43,189 nucleotides of DNA from a virus. The stretch covers positions 1-43,189 of the IMG/VR virus record IMGVR_UViG_3300009538_000029, one strand, 5' to 3'. Positions 14,522-20,989 of the stretch are shown in pieces. The notes under the pieces are model-generated. The model ran no database searches, had not been told where the DNA came from, and saw nothing but the letters and a program-made list of their open reading frames with translations. Every line of letters starts with the position of its first letter. The first letter of the stretch is position 1. The translations under genes were made by a program, and so were the position numbers.

Positions 14522-14757
14522 CAGGCGACTCCCCAGAGCTGCCGCGCCTGTGGGAATCCGATCCACTTGCCGTCCTTGCCCAGGCCCCGGCTAGCCAATT
14601 CGATCCGGACGAGCTCTGTCGGATCCACCTGGCCGCTGACGATCTCCAATAGGACGTCCGTGTCGATGCCCTGAAAGATCGCGTACCGCTCAATCGCGGC
14701 GTCCTCGTTGTTCAGAAGCCGCCGCCCGATCTCGCTGATGCCCTTGTGCTGTGTCAT
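14521..14757 (-). CDS. Small unknown protein
   Basis: This 78-residue protein begins MTQHKGISEIGRRLLNNEDA and ends KWIGFPQARQLWGVA. It is mostly helical and is coupled to the next gene by TGATG at its end. No family is recognised. Its position in the accessory cluster and the tight overlap support it as real. Confidence 0.6.
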   Translation of the reverse strand: MTQHKGISEIGRRLLNNEDAAIERYAIFQGIDTDVLLEIVSGQVDPTELVRIELASRGLGKDGKWIGFPQARQLWGVA

Positions 14758-14775
14758 CGCGCTCTCGCCTCCCGC

Positions 14776-14943
14776 TTACTCGCGCCCTTCAAGCTCGAAC
14801 AGTGCTCGCTCGAGCTGTTCCTCGACCTCGCCCCGTGTCGCATCCGTATGTGCATCCGGGTCCACCGATGCCCCGATCTGCTCGAGGAGCCACCGCAGCT
14901 CCCGCGCTGTCAGCGTCACCTGAGCTCTCCGTTCCTCTGCCAT
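14776..14943 (-). CDS. Small acidic protein, unknown
   Basis: This 55-residue protein (MAEERRAQVTLTARELRWLL onward) ends in a Glu-rich helix. The ATG at 14943 was chosen because GGAGG lies 6 nt upstream and because the start sits at the end of the duplicated leader, as in the gene at 15712. No known family. Confidence 0.55.
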   Translation of the reverse strand: MAEERRAQVTLTARELRWLLEQIGASVDPDAHTDATRGEVEEQLERALFELEGRE

Positions 14944-15036
14944 CGTCTGCCTCCGCGTTGCCGTGCGGCTCCGTGCCATCGTGCGGGACAGAGGAGGCCG
15001 GAACCGGCCGTAGGAGTCAAGGCAAATGGGACCGCC
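14944..15036 (-). promoter_or_regulatory. Duplicated leader, copy B
   Basis: This intergenic stretch aligns over about 90 bp with 15713-15803. Shared blocks on the plus strand include CGTGCGGG, GAGGAGGCC, a GAA-CGGC segment, and CAAGGCAAAT, in the same order and at the same spacing. Both copies end at the ribosome binding site of a small gene. No consensus sigma-70 promoter is clear, so it may be a phage-specific promoter or a structured 5' leader. Confidence 0.55.
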
Positions 15037-15038
15037 GC

Positions 15039-15500
15039 TCATCGCGTCCGACCCCATGAGACCTTGCCGCTGGCTCTTAAGCTCAGGTGGGCTCCGTCGC
15101 AGAGGATCAGATGATCCAGGAGCTCGATACCGAGCAGCTTCCCAGCCTCGATCAGTCGTCGCGTGAGGTCCACGTCGTGCTCGGATGGCTCCAGCTCGCC
15201 GCTTGGGTGGTTGTGCGCGAGAATCACCGCGCTGGCGTTAGCTAGGATCGCCGGCTTGAACACCTCGCGGGGGTGCACAAGCGAGGCGCTGACCGTCCCG
15301 ATCGAGACGGTGTTGAGGCCGATGACCTTGTTGCGCGCATCGAGCAGGACGGCCACGCAGTGCTCCCGATCCGCGCCCTTCAGATAGGCCGCGACCACCG
15401 CGGCCGCATCCTCAGCGCTGGCCACCGGACGCCGCGCCGCTTTCAGCGCGCCCTCCCGTACCAGCTGCACTTTCCAGATGGGGACCTCCGCCTCGCTCAT
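15039..15500 (-). CDS. radC: RadC-like JAMM/MPN+ domain protein
   Basis: The 153-residue protein is a full RadC/DUF2466 domain with the JAMM metal site: H96 and H98 in AHNHPSG, S100, and D109 ten residues on (EPSEHD). VAVLLDARNKVIGL and HPREVFKPAIL are also typical. It lacks the N-terminal HhH domain of chromosomal RadC, as mobile-element copies usually do. Predicted to be a zinc hydrolase or nuclease; its role in mobile elements is unsettled. Its ATG overlaps the previous stop as ATGA (15500-15497). Confidence 0.9.
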   Translation of the reverse strand: MSEAEVPIWKVQLVREGALKAARRPVASAEDAAAVVAAYLKGADREHCVAVLLDARNKVIGLNTVSIGTVSASLVHPREVFKPAILANASAVILAHNHPSGELEPSEHDVDLTRRLIEAGKLLGIELLDHLILCDGAHLSLRASGKVSWGRTR

Positions 15501-15712
15501 CGCCGCGCCTCCGGGGTGATCTTGATGTCATCCAAGGTCACCACGAACGATCGCTGATCCATCCACGCCCCGTTGCTGGTCGCCGCCCAGCCGGTCGCGT
15601 CGTTGTAGGCGGTTACTTTCCTTGACCCCACGAACGTCTCCAGGTAGGCCCGGCTCTCCCGAATGGCTCGGTGGACCTCCTCGAGCCGCTGCTGCTGTTT
15701 CTCCGCGCTCAT
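15497..15712 (-). CDS. Small unknown protein, first gene of accessory operon
   Basis: This 71-residue protein begins with a charged helix (MSAEKQQQRLEEVHRAIRES) and ends in a strand-rich part, RSFVVTLDDIKITPEARR. The ATG at 15712 has GGAGG 5 nt upstream and lies just after the terminator of the late operon and copy A of the duplicated leader. It is coupled to radC by ATGA. Family unknown. Confidence 0.65.
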   Translation of the reverse strand: MSAEKQQQRLEEVHRAIRESRAYLETFVGSRKVTAYNDATGWAATSNGAWMDQRSFVVTLDDIKITPEARR

Positions 15713-15803
15713 CCTCGCCTCCGCTGTGGTCGTCCGCTCCCCGTGTCCGTCGTGCGGGCAGGAGGAGGCCAGAATCGGCAGGAGAGAGCAAGGCAAATCG
15801 GGC
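15713..15803 (-). promoter_or_regulatory. Duplicated leader, copy A, upstream of accessory operon
   Basis: This sequence lies between the late terminator and the start at 15712. It shares ordered blocks with 14944-15036 (CGTGCGGG, GAGGAGGCC, CAAGGCAAAT). Its place directly after a terminator and before a gene run suggests that it contains a promoter, but no standard -35/-10 pair stands out. Confidence 0.55.
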
Positions 15804-15837
15804 GAAAAAATGACCCCCGGCGGTGAGTCCGAGGGTC
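15804..15837 (-). terminator. Rho-independent terminator of the late operon
   Basis: On the minus strand GACCCTCGG (15837-15829) pairs with CCGGGGGTC (15820-15812), a 9-bp stem with one G-U and an 8-nt loop. It is followed by ATTTTTT. It lies about 30 bp after the lipoprotein stop and separates the structural and lysis operon from the accessory genes. Confidence 0.85.
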
Positions 15838-15868
15838 GTGGCGCGGCCGTGCCCACCGACGAATGGCG

Positions 15869-16450
15869 TCAGGAGACGGGCGGCTTCGCCTCTGCGACCG
15901 GTTTGACCTTGTTGAGCTCGACGTTGACGGCGCCGAAGAATCCGGCCAGCCCGACCACGACCAGGGCGTAGTTGGCGTGCCCGGTCAGCCACTCCTGAAA
16001 ACCGGGGATCGTCGGCACGGCCGCCAACGTCGCCAGTCCGAATGAGACCGTGATCTTCCACGCGCGCTGCGCGCCGGTGTCCTGCTTGCCGAGCAGCGTG
16101 AAGAGTCCGGTCGAGAAGTTCGAGAGTGTTTGCATCAGCCCTTCCAGGACCGGCACCCGGTCGCCCAACGCGCCGGTGAACGGCCGCACGCTCGGCGGCA
16201 GCCCCTGCCGGATCCGGGCCCCGCGCCGCTCCGTGTACCAGGCGCCCAGGATGGCCGCGACGAAGGGATACGCCACGTTGCCATAGGGCAGGCTCTTGAT
16301 CGGCTCCGCGTCCTGCTTCGCCTGATCCGCGGGGCTGATTTCGTGTCCCTGAAGCGGAGTCCCCTTTCCAGTCTTGTAGTCCTCGACCGGCTTGCAGCCG
16401 GCCAGCACCAGCAGCAGCGCGCACGCTGCGACGACCCCAACTCGTTTCAT
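15869..16450 (-). CDS. Lipoprotein with two hydrophobic segments, lysis-region
   Basis: The 193-residue protein starts MKRVGVVAACALLLVLAGC, a type II signal peptide with lipobox LAGC and lipidated Cys19. Two further hydrophobic stretches follow, near residues 55-72 (VAYPFVAAILGAWY) and 150-173 (YALVVVGLAGFFGAVNVEL). GGGGTGACGG precedes the ATG. Small lipoproteins in phage lysis cassettes are often outer spanins, but those are shorter and lack extra membrane segments, so spanin is only a possibility. It is the last gene before the late terminator. Confidence 0.65.
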   Translation of the reverse strand: MKRVGVVAACALLLVLAGCKPVEDYKTGKGTPLQGHEISPADQAKQDAEPIKSLPYGNVAYPFVAAILGAWYTERRGARIRQGLPPSVRPFTGALGDRVPVLEGLMQTLSNFSTGLFTLLGKQDTGAQRAWKITVSFGLATLAAVPTIPGFQEWLTGHANYALVVVGLAGFFGAVNVELNKVKPVAEAKPPVS

Positions 16451-16473
16451 CCGTCACCCCTTGGTTGCGCCGC

Positions 16474-16740
16474 CTAGCGGCCCAGATACGCCACCACCAC
16501 TCCCACCAACAGCGAGCTCATGACCGTGATCACGATGGAAACCGCCCAGCTCGGCCGGCCGGAGATCCGCTTCCACACCTCGTGGCGGAATTCGTCGAAG
16601 CGCTTGATGAGATCGGTGGTGCTCGTCGCAATCGCCACCAGTTGCTCCTTGATCCCCGGGTCCCCGTTCCCATACAGCGTCCGCTCGATGCGGGCCATCG
16701 CTGCCTCGAGGTGCTCGATCCGCTGCTCAAGCTCGCGCAT
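16474..16740 (-). CDS. XhlA-like holin/hemolysin family protein
   Basis: This 88-residue protein has an N-terminal coiled coil (RELEQRIEHLEAAMARIERT) and a single C-terminal membrane helix (WAVSIVITVMSSLLVGVVVAYLG). This is the XhlA layout, a membrane partner in phage lysis cassettes. The start at 16740 overlaps the preceding gene by 14 bp. Function is inferred from topology and position. Confidence 0.7.
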   Translation of the reverse strand: MRELEQRIEHLEAAMARIERTLYGNGDPGIKEQLVAIATSTTDLIKRFDEFRHEVWKRISGRPSWAVSIVITVMSSLLVGVVVAYLGR

Positions 16741-17224
16741 GCGATTCCTCCGATTTGCGCCGGTCGATCGCGTAGGCGACCAGGAAACCGTGCAGACCGA
16801 ACACGACAGTTTCAGTCCATTTATGAGTCCACCAGTCGACCGCCGCGGAGAGCGCCAGAAGGCCAACCAGCGTGGCGGCCGTGAGGATTGGCCACAGCAG
16901 TGCCTGCCAGCGGAACCGCGGCTTGAGTCCGGTCGTCATCCAGCGGACCAGCAGCCAGGGCGTCATGCCATACGTGGCGCCGACTGCGGTGATCACGAGC
17001 CAGCTCTGGCGATCCGGCGAGTACGGCAGGCTGAAGGCCATCGTCGTCGCCACCGCATAGCCCACGCAGCGCTGACGCTTAATCCCATAGGCCAGCGCCA
17101 AGAGGCCGCCCGTGATCGGCAGCGCATAGCGGCGAAGCCACTTAAACGACCATCCGCCCAGCGCGCCGAGGAAGGCCGCCAGTGGCGGAAACGTCCAGTG
17201 CAAGTCGCGCAGCTTCGCGCTCAT
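16727..17224 (-). CDS. Multi-pass membrane protein in lysis region
   Basis: The 165-residue protein has about four to five hydrophobic helices: near residues 10-28, 36-45, 52-65, 72-95 and 108-130. A basic C-terminus follows (DRRKSEESHARA). It could be a holin, but holins are usually smaller; no family is recognised. Its ATG overlaps the upstream stop as ATGA at 17224-17221. Confidence 0.6.
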   Translation of the reverse strand: MSAKLRDLHWTFPPLAAFLGALGGWSFKWLRRYALPITGGLLALAYGIKRQRCVGYAVATTMAFSLPYSPDRQSWLVITAVGATYGMTPWLLVRWMTTGLKPRFRWQALLWPILTAATLVGLLALSAAVDWWTHKWTETVVFGLHGFLVAYAIDRRKSEESHARA

Positions 17225-17487
17225 GTGATGTCCATGACCGGCGCGTTCGCGACCGCGTCGTCCTGCGCCTGCTTGATGCGCTGCTGGAGCTCATCGAGCA
17301 CAACCTCGTTCTTGAGCATGTTGATCAGCCAGCGCCGGATGAACTGCGCTTTCGTCTCCGGATTCGGAATGGTTTTGGTCGGATCCATCGGATCCTGGAT
17401 CGTGTCCCGATAGCCCTGCCGCCGCGCCACGGCCTCCGCCAGCCGTGTGAGCTGCGCGTCATTGACGGTCAATACGATCTGCGCCAT
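17221..17487 (-). CDS. Small conserved phage protein, unknown
   Basis: This 88-residue protein (AQIVLTVNDAQLTRLAEAVA, with IPNPETKAQFIRRWL in the middle) is of a kind commonly found between tail fibre and lysis genes. Its function is unknown. GGGAGG lies just upstream of the ATG at 17487, and it is coupled to the next gene. Confidence 0.65.
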   Translation of the reverse strand: MAQIVLTVNDAQLTRLAEAVARRQGYRDTIQDPMDPTKTIPNPETKAQFIRRWLINMLKNEVVLDELQQRIKQAQDDAVANAPVMDIT

Positions 17488-17498
17488 GGATCCTCCCG

Positions 17499-18173
17499 TT
17501 AGGTATCGCGGTACTCGATGACGATCAGGACGGCCTTCGACTGTTGGCCGATTTGTGTGCCGTTGCCCGGGGCCGCGTAGATACCGGCGTTGCCGGCGAT
17601 GCCTTGGACCTTGAACGTAATCGAGGAGGTGGTCCCGGGTGAGTCCCGGTAGATGAGGCAGCAGGGCGCCATGGACGACCGGCCCTCAGCGCCCCCTTCG
17701 TCATAGACCTTCTTGTCCAGCTCGCTGCCATCGCGCAGCAGCCGGAAGCCGTGCTCGCCGCTTGAGCCGCAGCCGGCCCCTTGGCACGCCGTACCGATCG
17801 TGGCGATGACGAAGAATTTGCTCGTGGTGGCTTGCGGCGTAACCCCCAGCGAGAGGCCCCCGATGTCCGTCCAGCCGGTCCCGATGTTCGTGGGGCTTGA
17901 GGTCTCCGCCTGGTAGATGTTGACGAGCTTGAGGACCGCCGCCGCGATCTTACTGAGCGTCACGACGCTATCTTTGAGGGTGCCGTCATCGTTGAGCGAC
18001 TGGGCGAGCCGCGTTTTCACGTCCGTGGCCGTGCCGCGCGGGTTCGTCCCCAGCTCCGTCTCGATCGCGGTGATCTCGGCGTTCGGATCGTTCTGGTGCG
18101 AGGCCAGGACGTCATCAACGCCGTCGACGAGCGTCGTGAAGGTCTTGATGGCGCTGGGATAGGACGCGGGCAT
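17499..18173 (-). CDS. Tail fibre/receptor-binding protein
   Basis: The 224-residue protein begins with the widespread phage fibre N-terminal motif: YPSAIKTFTTLVDGVDDVLA, NDPNAEITAIETELGTNP, then DVKTRLAQSLNDDGTLKD. The C-terminal 130 residues are beta-rich and Gly/Ser-rich, likely a trimeric tip domain. Several cysteines sit close together (CQGAGCGSSG, APCCLIY). It lies 3 bp downstream of the hub gene, at the end of the tail module, a usual place for receptor-binding proteins. Confidence 0.75.
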   Translation of the reverse strand: MPASYPSAIKTFTTLVDGVDDVLASHQNDPNAEITAIETELGTNPRGTATDVKTRLAQSLNDDGTLKDSVVTLSKIAAAVLKLVNIYQAETSSPTNIGTGWTDIGGLSLGVTPQATTSKFFVIATIGTACQGAGCGSSGEHGFRLLRDGSELDKKVYDEGGAEGRSSMAPCCLIYRDSPGTTSSITFKVQGIAGNAGIYAAPGNGTQIGQQSKAVLIVIEYRDT

Positions 18174-18176
18174 GGG

Positions 18177-19358
18177 TTACCTCGCCGCTTCGAGCTGTTC
18201 CACTTGAAACTCCAACAGACCGACGGACTCCGCGATCGACGGCGCCTCTTGGCTCAGGTCCATGTCCGTCAGCACGCCGTTGTCATCCAGCGTGTAAGTC
18301 GCCACCCCAAGCTGATAGCCGAACTCGCCGCCGTACTTCTTGCCGGCCGCCCCGTACTTGAACGTGCCGTACTTGTTGACGAACACCCCTGACGTCACCG
18401 CGATCTGCCCGATGGGTGTCGCCACCTCCAGCCGGTTGCGGCGAAGTGCGACCGACAGCGTTGAGCGGCGCACGGGGATCGCTTTCTCCGCCAGCAGCGC
18501 GTTGAGGTAGCTGTTGCCGGTTGGATTCGTCGTGATCGACGGGTTCGTGATGATCTCCTCGCGCAGCCCCCATGAGCTCTGCGAGCCGGTATCCTCCCGG
18601 GTCGTGCTGAAGGCCGGGCTGCCGCCGCCCTTGAGATAGAGCCGGTTCTTGACCCGGCTGTAATCGATGAAATCCTCAAAGCGCACGACGTCGTGCCCCG
18701 GGATGAAGCGGTGCTTGATCGTGCTGCTCTGCGCTCTGAAGAAGAACTTGCGGTCGGTGCCCACGCCCCATTCGCGCGTCCCGACGATGGTTGCGATGGT
18801 TTTGAGGGCGTTGTCCGCGTAGGTGTCGAACTTCAAGCTCTCGCCCGCCTGCAGGCTGACTCCGGTCGCATCGATCAGGGTCGTGTCGTAGAGAATCTTC
18901 GAGTTGGGTGCGACGATGGTCTGGACGATGTCCCGCACGATCGTCTCCAGGCTCTCCTGGCTGTTGTAGGTCTTACTCACCCGGATCCAGCCGAGTTGCG
19001 CGCCGTAGCCCGCGCAGATCACGTCGATGCTCTCCGGATCGTCCAGGCTCGGCGCGATCTGCTGGATGAGGCCGCGGTACCAGAGGTCATAATTCCCGGT
19101 GGCGCGATTGGAGATGAGCAGCTGGACGTCATAGGTGCCGTCAATGTCGCCCTTCGCGTCGTACGGCCGCGAGAGCTTGAAGCGCAGCGTCCCGCATCCG
19201 CCGATCCGCCGGTACTCCCACCGAATGCTTGAGGCCTCATTGTCCGGCTCGAAGATGTCCACCAGCGTGAACGCCTTGTTGCGCAGCTCGATGCGCCACT
19301 GGAAGACGTCGTTGGTGATTTCAAATGGGATGATCGCGTCACGGAAGACTGCCGGCAT
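18177..19358 (-). CDS. Baseplate hub/tail-associated protein (ReqiPepy6 gp37-like)
   Basis: This 393-residue protein resembles gp37-like tail proteins, which carry a gp27/Tal-type hub fold. It has FTLVDIFEPDNEASSIRWEY and GTLRFKLSRPYD near the N-terminus, DLWYRGLIQQIAPSLDDPES near residue 95, SIDVICAGYGAQLGWIRV near 112, and LKFDTYADNALKTIATIVG near 180. Such proteins cap the tail tube and bridge to fibres. It is followed 3 bp later by a fibre gene. Its distance from Dit (six genes) is unusual. Confidence 0.7.
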   Translation of the reverse strand: MPAVFRDAIIPFEITNDVFQWRIELRNKAFTLVDIFEPDNEASSIRWEYRRIGGCGTLRFKLSRPYDAKGDIDGTYDVQLLISNRATGNYDLWYRGLIQQIAPSLDDPESIDVICAGYGAQLGWIRVSKTYNSQESLETIVRDIVQTIVAPNSKILYDTTLIDATGVSLQAGESLKFDTYADNALKTIATIVGTREWGVGTDRKFFFRAQSSTIKHRFIPGHDVVRFEDFIDYSRVKNRLYLKGGGSPAFSTTREDTGSQSSWGLREEIITNPSITTNPTGNSYLNALLAEKAIPVRRSTLSVALRRNRLEVATPIGQIAVTSGVFVNKYGTFKYGAAGKKYGGEFGYQLGVATYTLDDNGVLTDMDLSQEAPSIAESVGLLEFQVEQLEAAR

Positions 19359-19723
19359 CAGGTGACCTTGTTCACGTTCTCCACACGGATAATGAACTCA
19401 TGGTTGTTCTTCTTCGCATCGCTTGACCAGCCGAGCTCGAAGAGTGCGATATGCTCTTCGTAGCTCAGGGTCGCGTCGATGATCGGGTTATCGGCCGGCT
19501 CTATCGTCCAGGTCAGATTGCCGCTGTCATCGATCGTGACGCCGTTGGCGTTGAGCACGTTCTGCTGATTGCGGCTGTTGATGATCGCGCCATCCGCCCG
19601 GTTGTAGAGCGTTAGCTTCAGGGAGGAGATCACCCCGCCGCCGATCGCGGCACCAGTCTCATCCTTCAGCGCGGCCGTGTAGCGCCGCGTCGTCTTTTCC
19701 CGCACGTTGAAGATCGCCGCCAT
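19358..19723 (-). CDS. Small beta-rich tail/baseplate protein
   Basis: The 121-residue protein is beta-strand-rich: TRRYTAALKDETGAAIGGGV, SLKLTLYNRADGAII, SGNLTWTIEP, HEFIIRVENVNKV. This resembles the Ig-like or BppU N-terminal domains that attach baseplate or fibre proteins. Its stop shares one base with the hub gene start, which supports joint translation. Confidence 0.6.
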   Translation of the reverse strand: MAAIFNVREKTTRRYTAALKDETGAAIGGGVISSLKLTLYNRADGAIINSRNQQNVLNANGVTIDDSGNLTWTIEPADNPIIDATLSYEEHIALFELGWSSDAKKNNHEFIIRVENVNKVT

Positions 19724-19735
19724 GATCGACTCCTG

Positions 19736-20989
19736 TCAGGCCACGCTTTCGCTGCCGGGCGCCGGATCCGCCAGCGCTTCGTCGGCCAACCTCGGTCCGC
19801 TCATGGCCTCGCTCGCCAGTGCGCCGCCGGCCATCGCGACGTCGCTGAGGCGGAGGAAGATGATCACGCCGCGCGCCTCCCACGGGATGTCGCGGTCCCC
19901 CAGCACCGAGCCATCCGCGCTGAGCGGGATGAGGGTGTTTCCGATGACGACCGCCAGCGCCTCCACGAGCAGGATGCGGTGGCCGGACATCACCATCAGC
20001 GCGTCCCACAGCGGTTGCGCATCCTGCGCCAGCGCCATCAGCGCTTCCACCAAGATCAGTCGATCGGCCGCCGTCGTCCCGAGCGCGTCCCACGGAATGG
20101 CTCGATCCCTATGGAGAGCGCCCAGCGCCTCCCACACTGTTGCGCGCTCGCCAGCGCCTACGCTCAACTGCTCGAACGGCATCACGCGATCCATGGCTCC
20201 GAGGACTGACGCCTCCCATACGGTCAGACGATCCAGCGTGATCGCCCTCAGCAATTCCCAGAGCGTCCGCCGGTCGATGGAGACGACCCCCAATGTGTCG
20301 TAGAGCATCTGATGGTCGCCGAATCCGATGCCCAGGCTCTCCCATGGCTCGATGTGATCAGCGGTTCCGAATCCGAGCGCCTCCCACAACGACTGCCGAA
20401 CTCCAGAGGCTGGGCTGAGGGTCTCCCATGGCGCAGCCGCATCCTCGAACACCGCCGGGCTCGTCGCATCCCATGGCACGCGCTGCTCGACATACCGCTC
20501 ATTGAGAACTTCCCATGGCATGAGCCGATTGAGTAGGATCGGACTGGCGCTCTCGTACGGCACGACGCCGTCCACCAGCAGCGCACTCGATATCTCCGAA
20601 AGGATGCTGTGATCAGCGAGCGCTGGACTCAGCACCTCGAAAAGCAGCGCGCGACCTTCCTGCAATAGGCGCACGACGTCCCATGATTGAATCCGATCCG
20701 CCATCGCTGGACTGAGATGTTCACATGGGAGGCTGCGATCCAGCGCTGACAGGCCCAGCGACTCCCAGGGGAGTGCCTCGTCATGTTCAGCCAGCGCGAG
20801 CGATTCAAACGCGAGGCGATCGTCACGCTGCACAGGAATCGTGCTCGTCGTCTGTTGGTGCTGGATGACCGCTGGAAGCCCGAAGAGCCAGCGGCTCTGT
20901 GCGCCGAGGTTGAACTGGTCCGTGTGGTATTGGAGGATGGCCGGAAGGCCGGAGACCCAACGGTCCTGTGTTCCGAAGTTGACGGCCAT
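19736..20989 (-). CDS. Repeat-built structural protein (23x14-residue W-E/D repeats)
   Basis: This 417-residue protein lies among tail fibre genes. Three repeat classes fill it. Residues 4-48 hold two copies of a 23-residue unit (QDRWVSGLPAILQ and QSRWLFGLPAVIQ). Residues about 58-373 hold 23 units of 14 residues, each with an aromatic or aliphatic residue followed by E or D. The marker positions are 61, 75, 89, 103, 117, 131, 145, 159, 173, 188, 202 and so on to 370, with a single 15-residue step (173 to 188). Residues 381-410 hold three units of 10 (LSDVAMAGGA, LASEAMSGPR, LADEALADPA). ATG at 20989 overlaps the upstream stop as TGATG. No family is recognised; probably a fibrous virion component. 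Confidence 0.75.
   Translation of the reverse strand: MAVNFGTQDRWVSGLPAILQYHTDQFNLGAQSRWLFGLPAVIQHQQTTSTIPVQRDDRLAFESLALAEHDEALPWESLGLSALDRSLPCEHLSPAMADRIQSWDVVRLLQEGRALLFEVLSPALADHSILSEISSALLVDGVVPYESASPILLNRLMPWEVLNERYVEQRVPWDATSPAVFEDAAAPWETLSPASGVRQSLWEALGFGTADHIEPWESLGIGFGDHQMLYDTLGVVSIDRRTLWELLRAITLDRLTVWEASVLGAMDRVMPFEQLSVGAGERATVWEALGALHRDRAIPWDALGTTAADRLILVEALMALAQDAQPLWDALMVMSGHRILLVEALAVVIGNTLIPLSADGSVLGDRDIPWEARGVIIFLRLSDVAMAGGALASEAMSGPRLADEALADPAPGSESVA
19870..20818 (-). repeat. 42-bp-period coding repeats (14-residue units)
   Basis: The region encodes 23 degenerate units of 42 bp. The core often reads PWEALG or PWESLG with a DR pair 9-10 residues after the Trp. CCATGG recurs at many Pro-Trp positions. 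The nucleotide copies are diverged while the protein phase is kept, suggesting an old array under selection. Confidence 0.8.
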
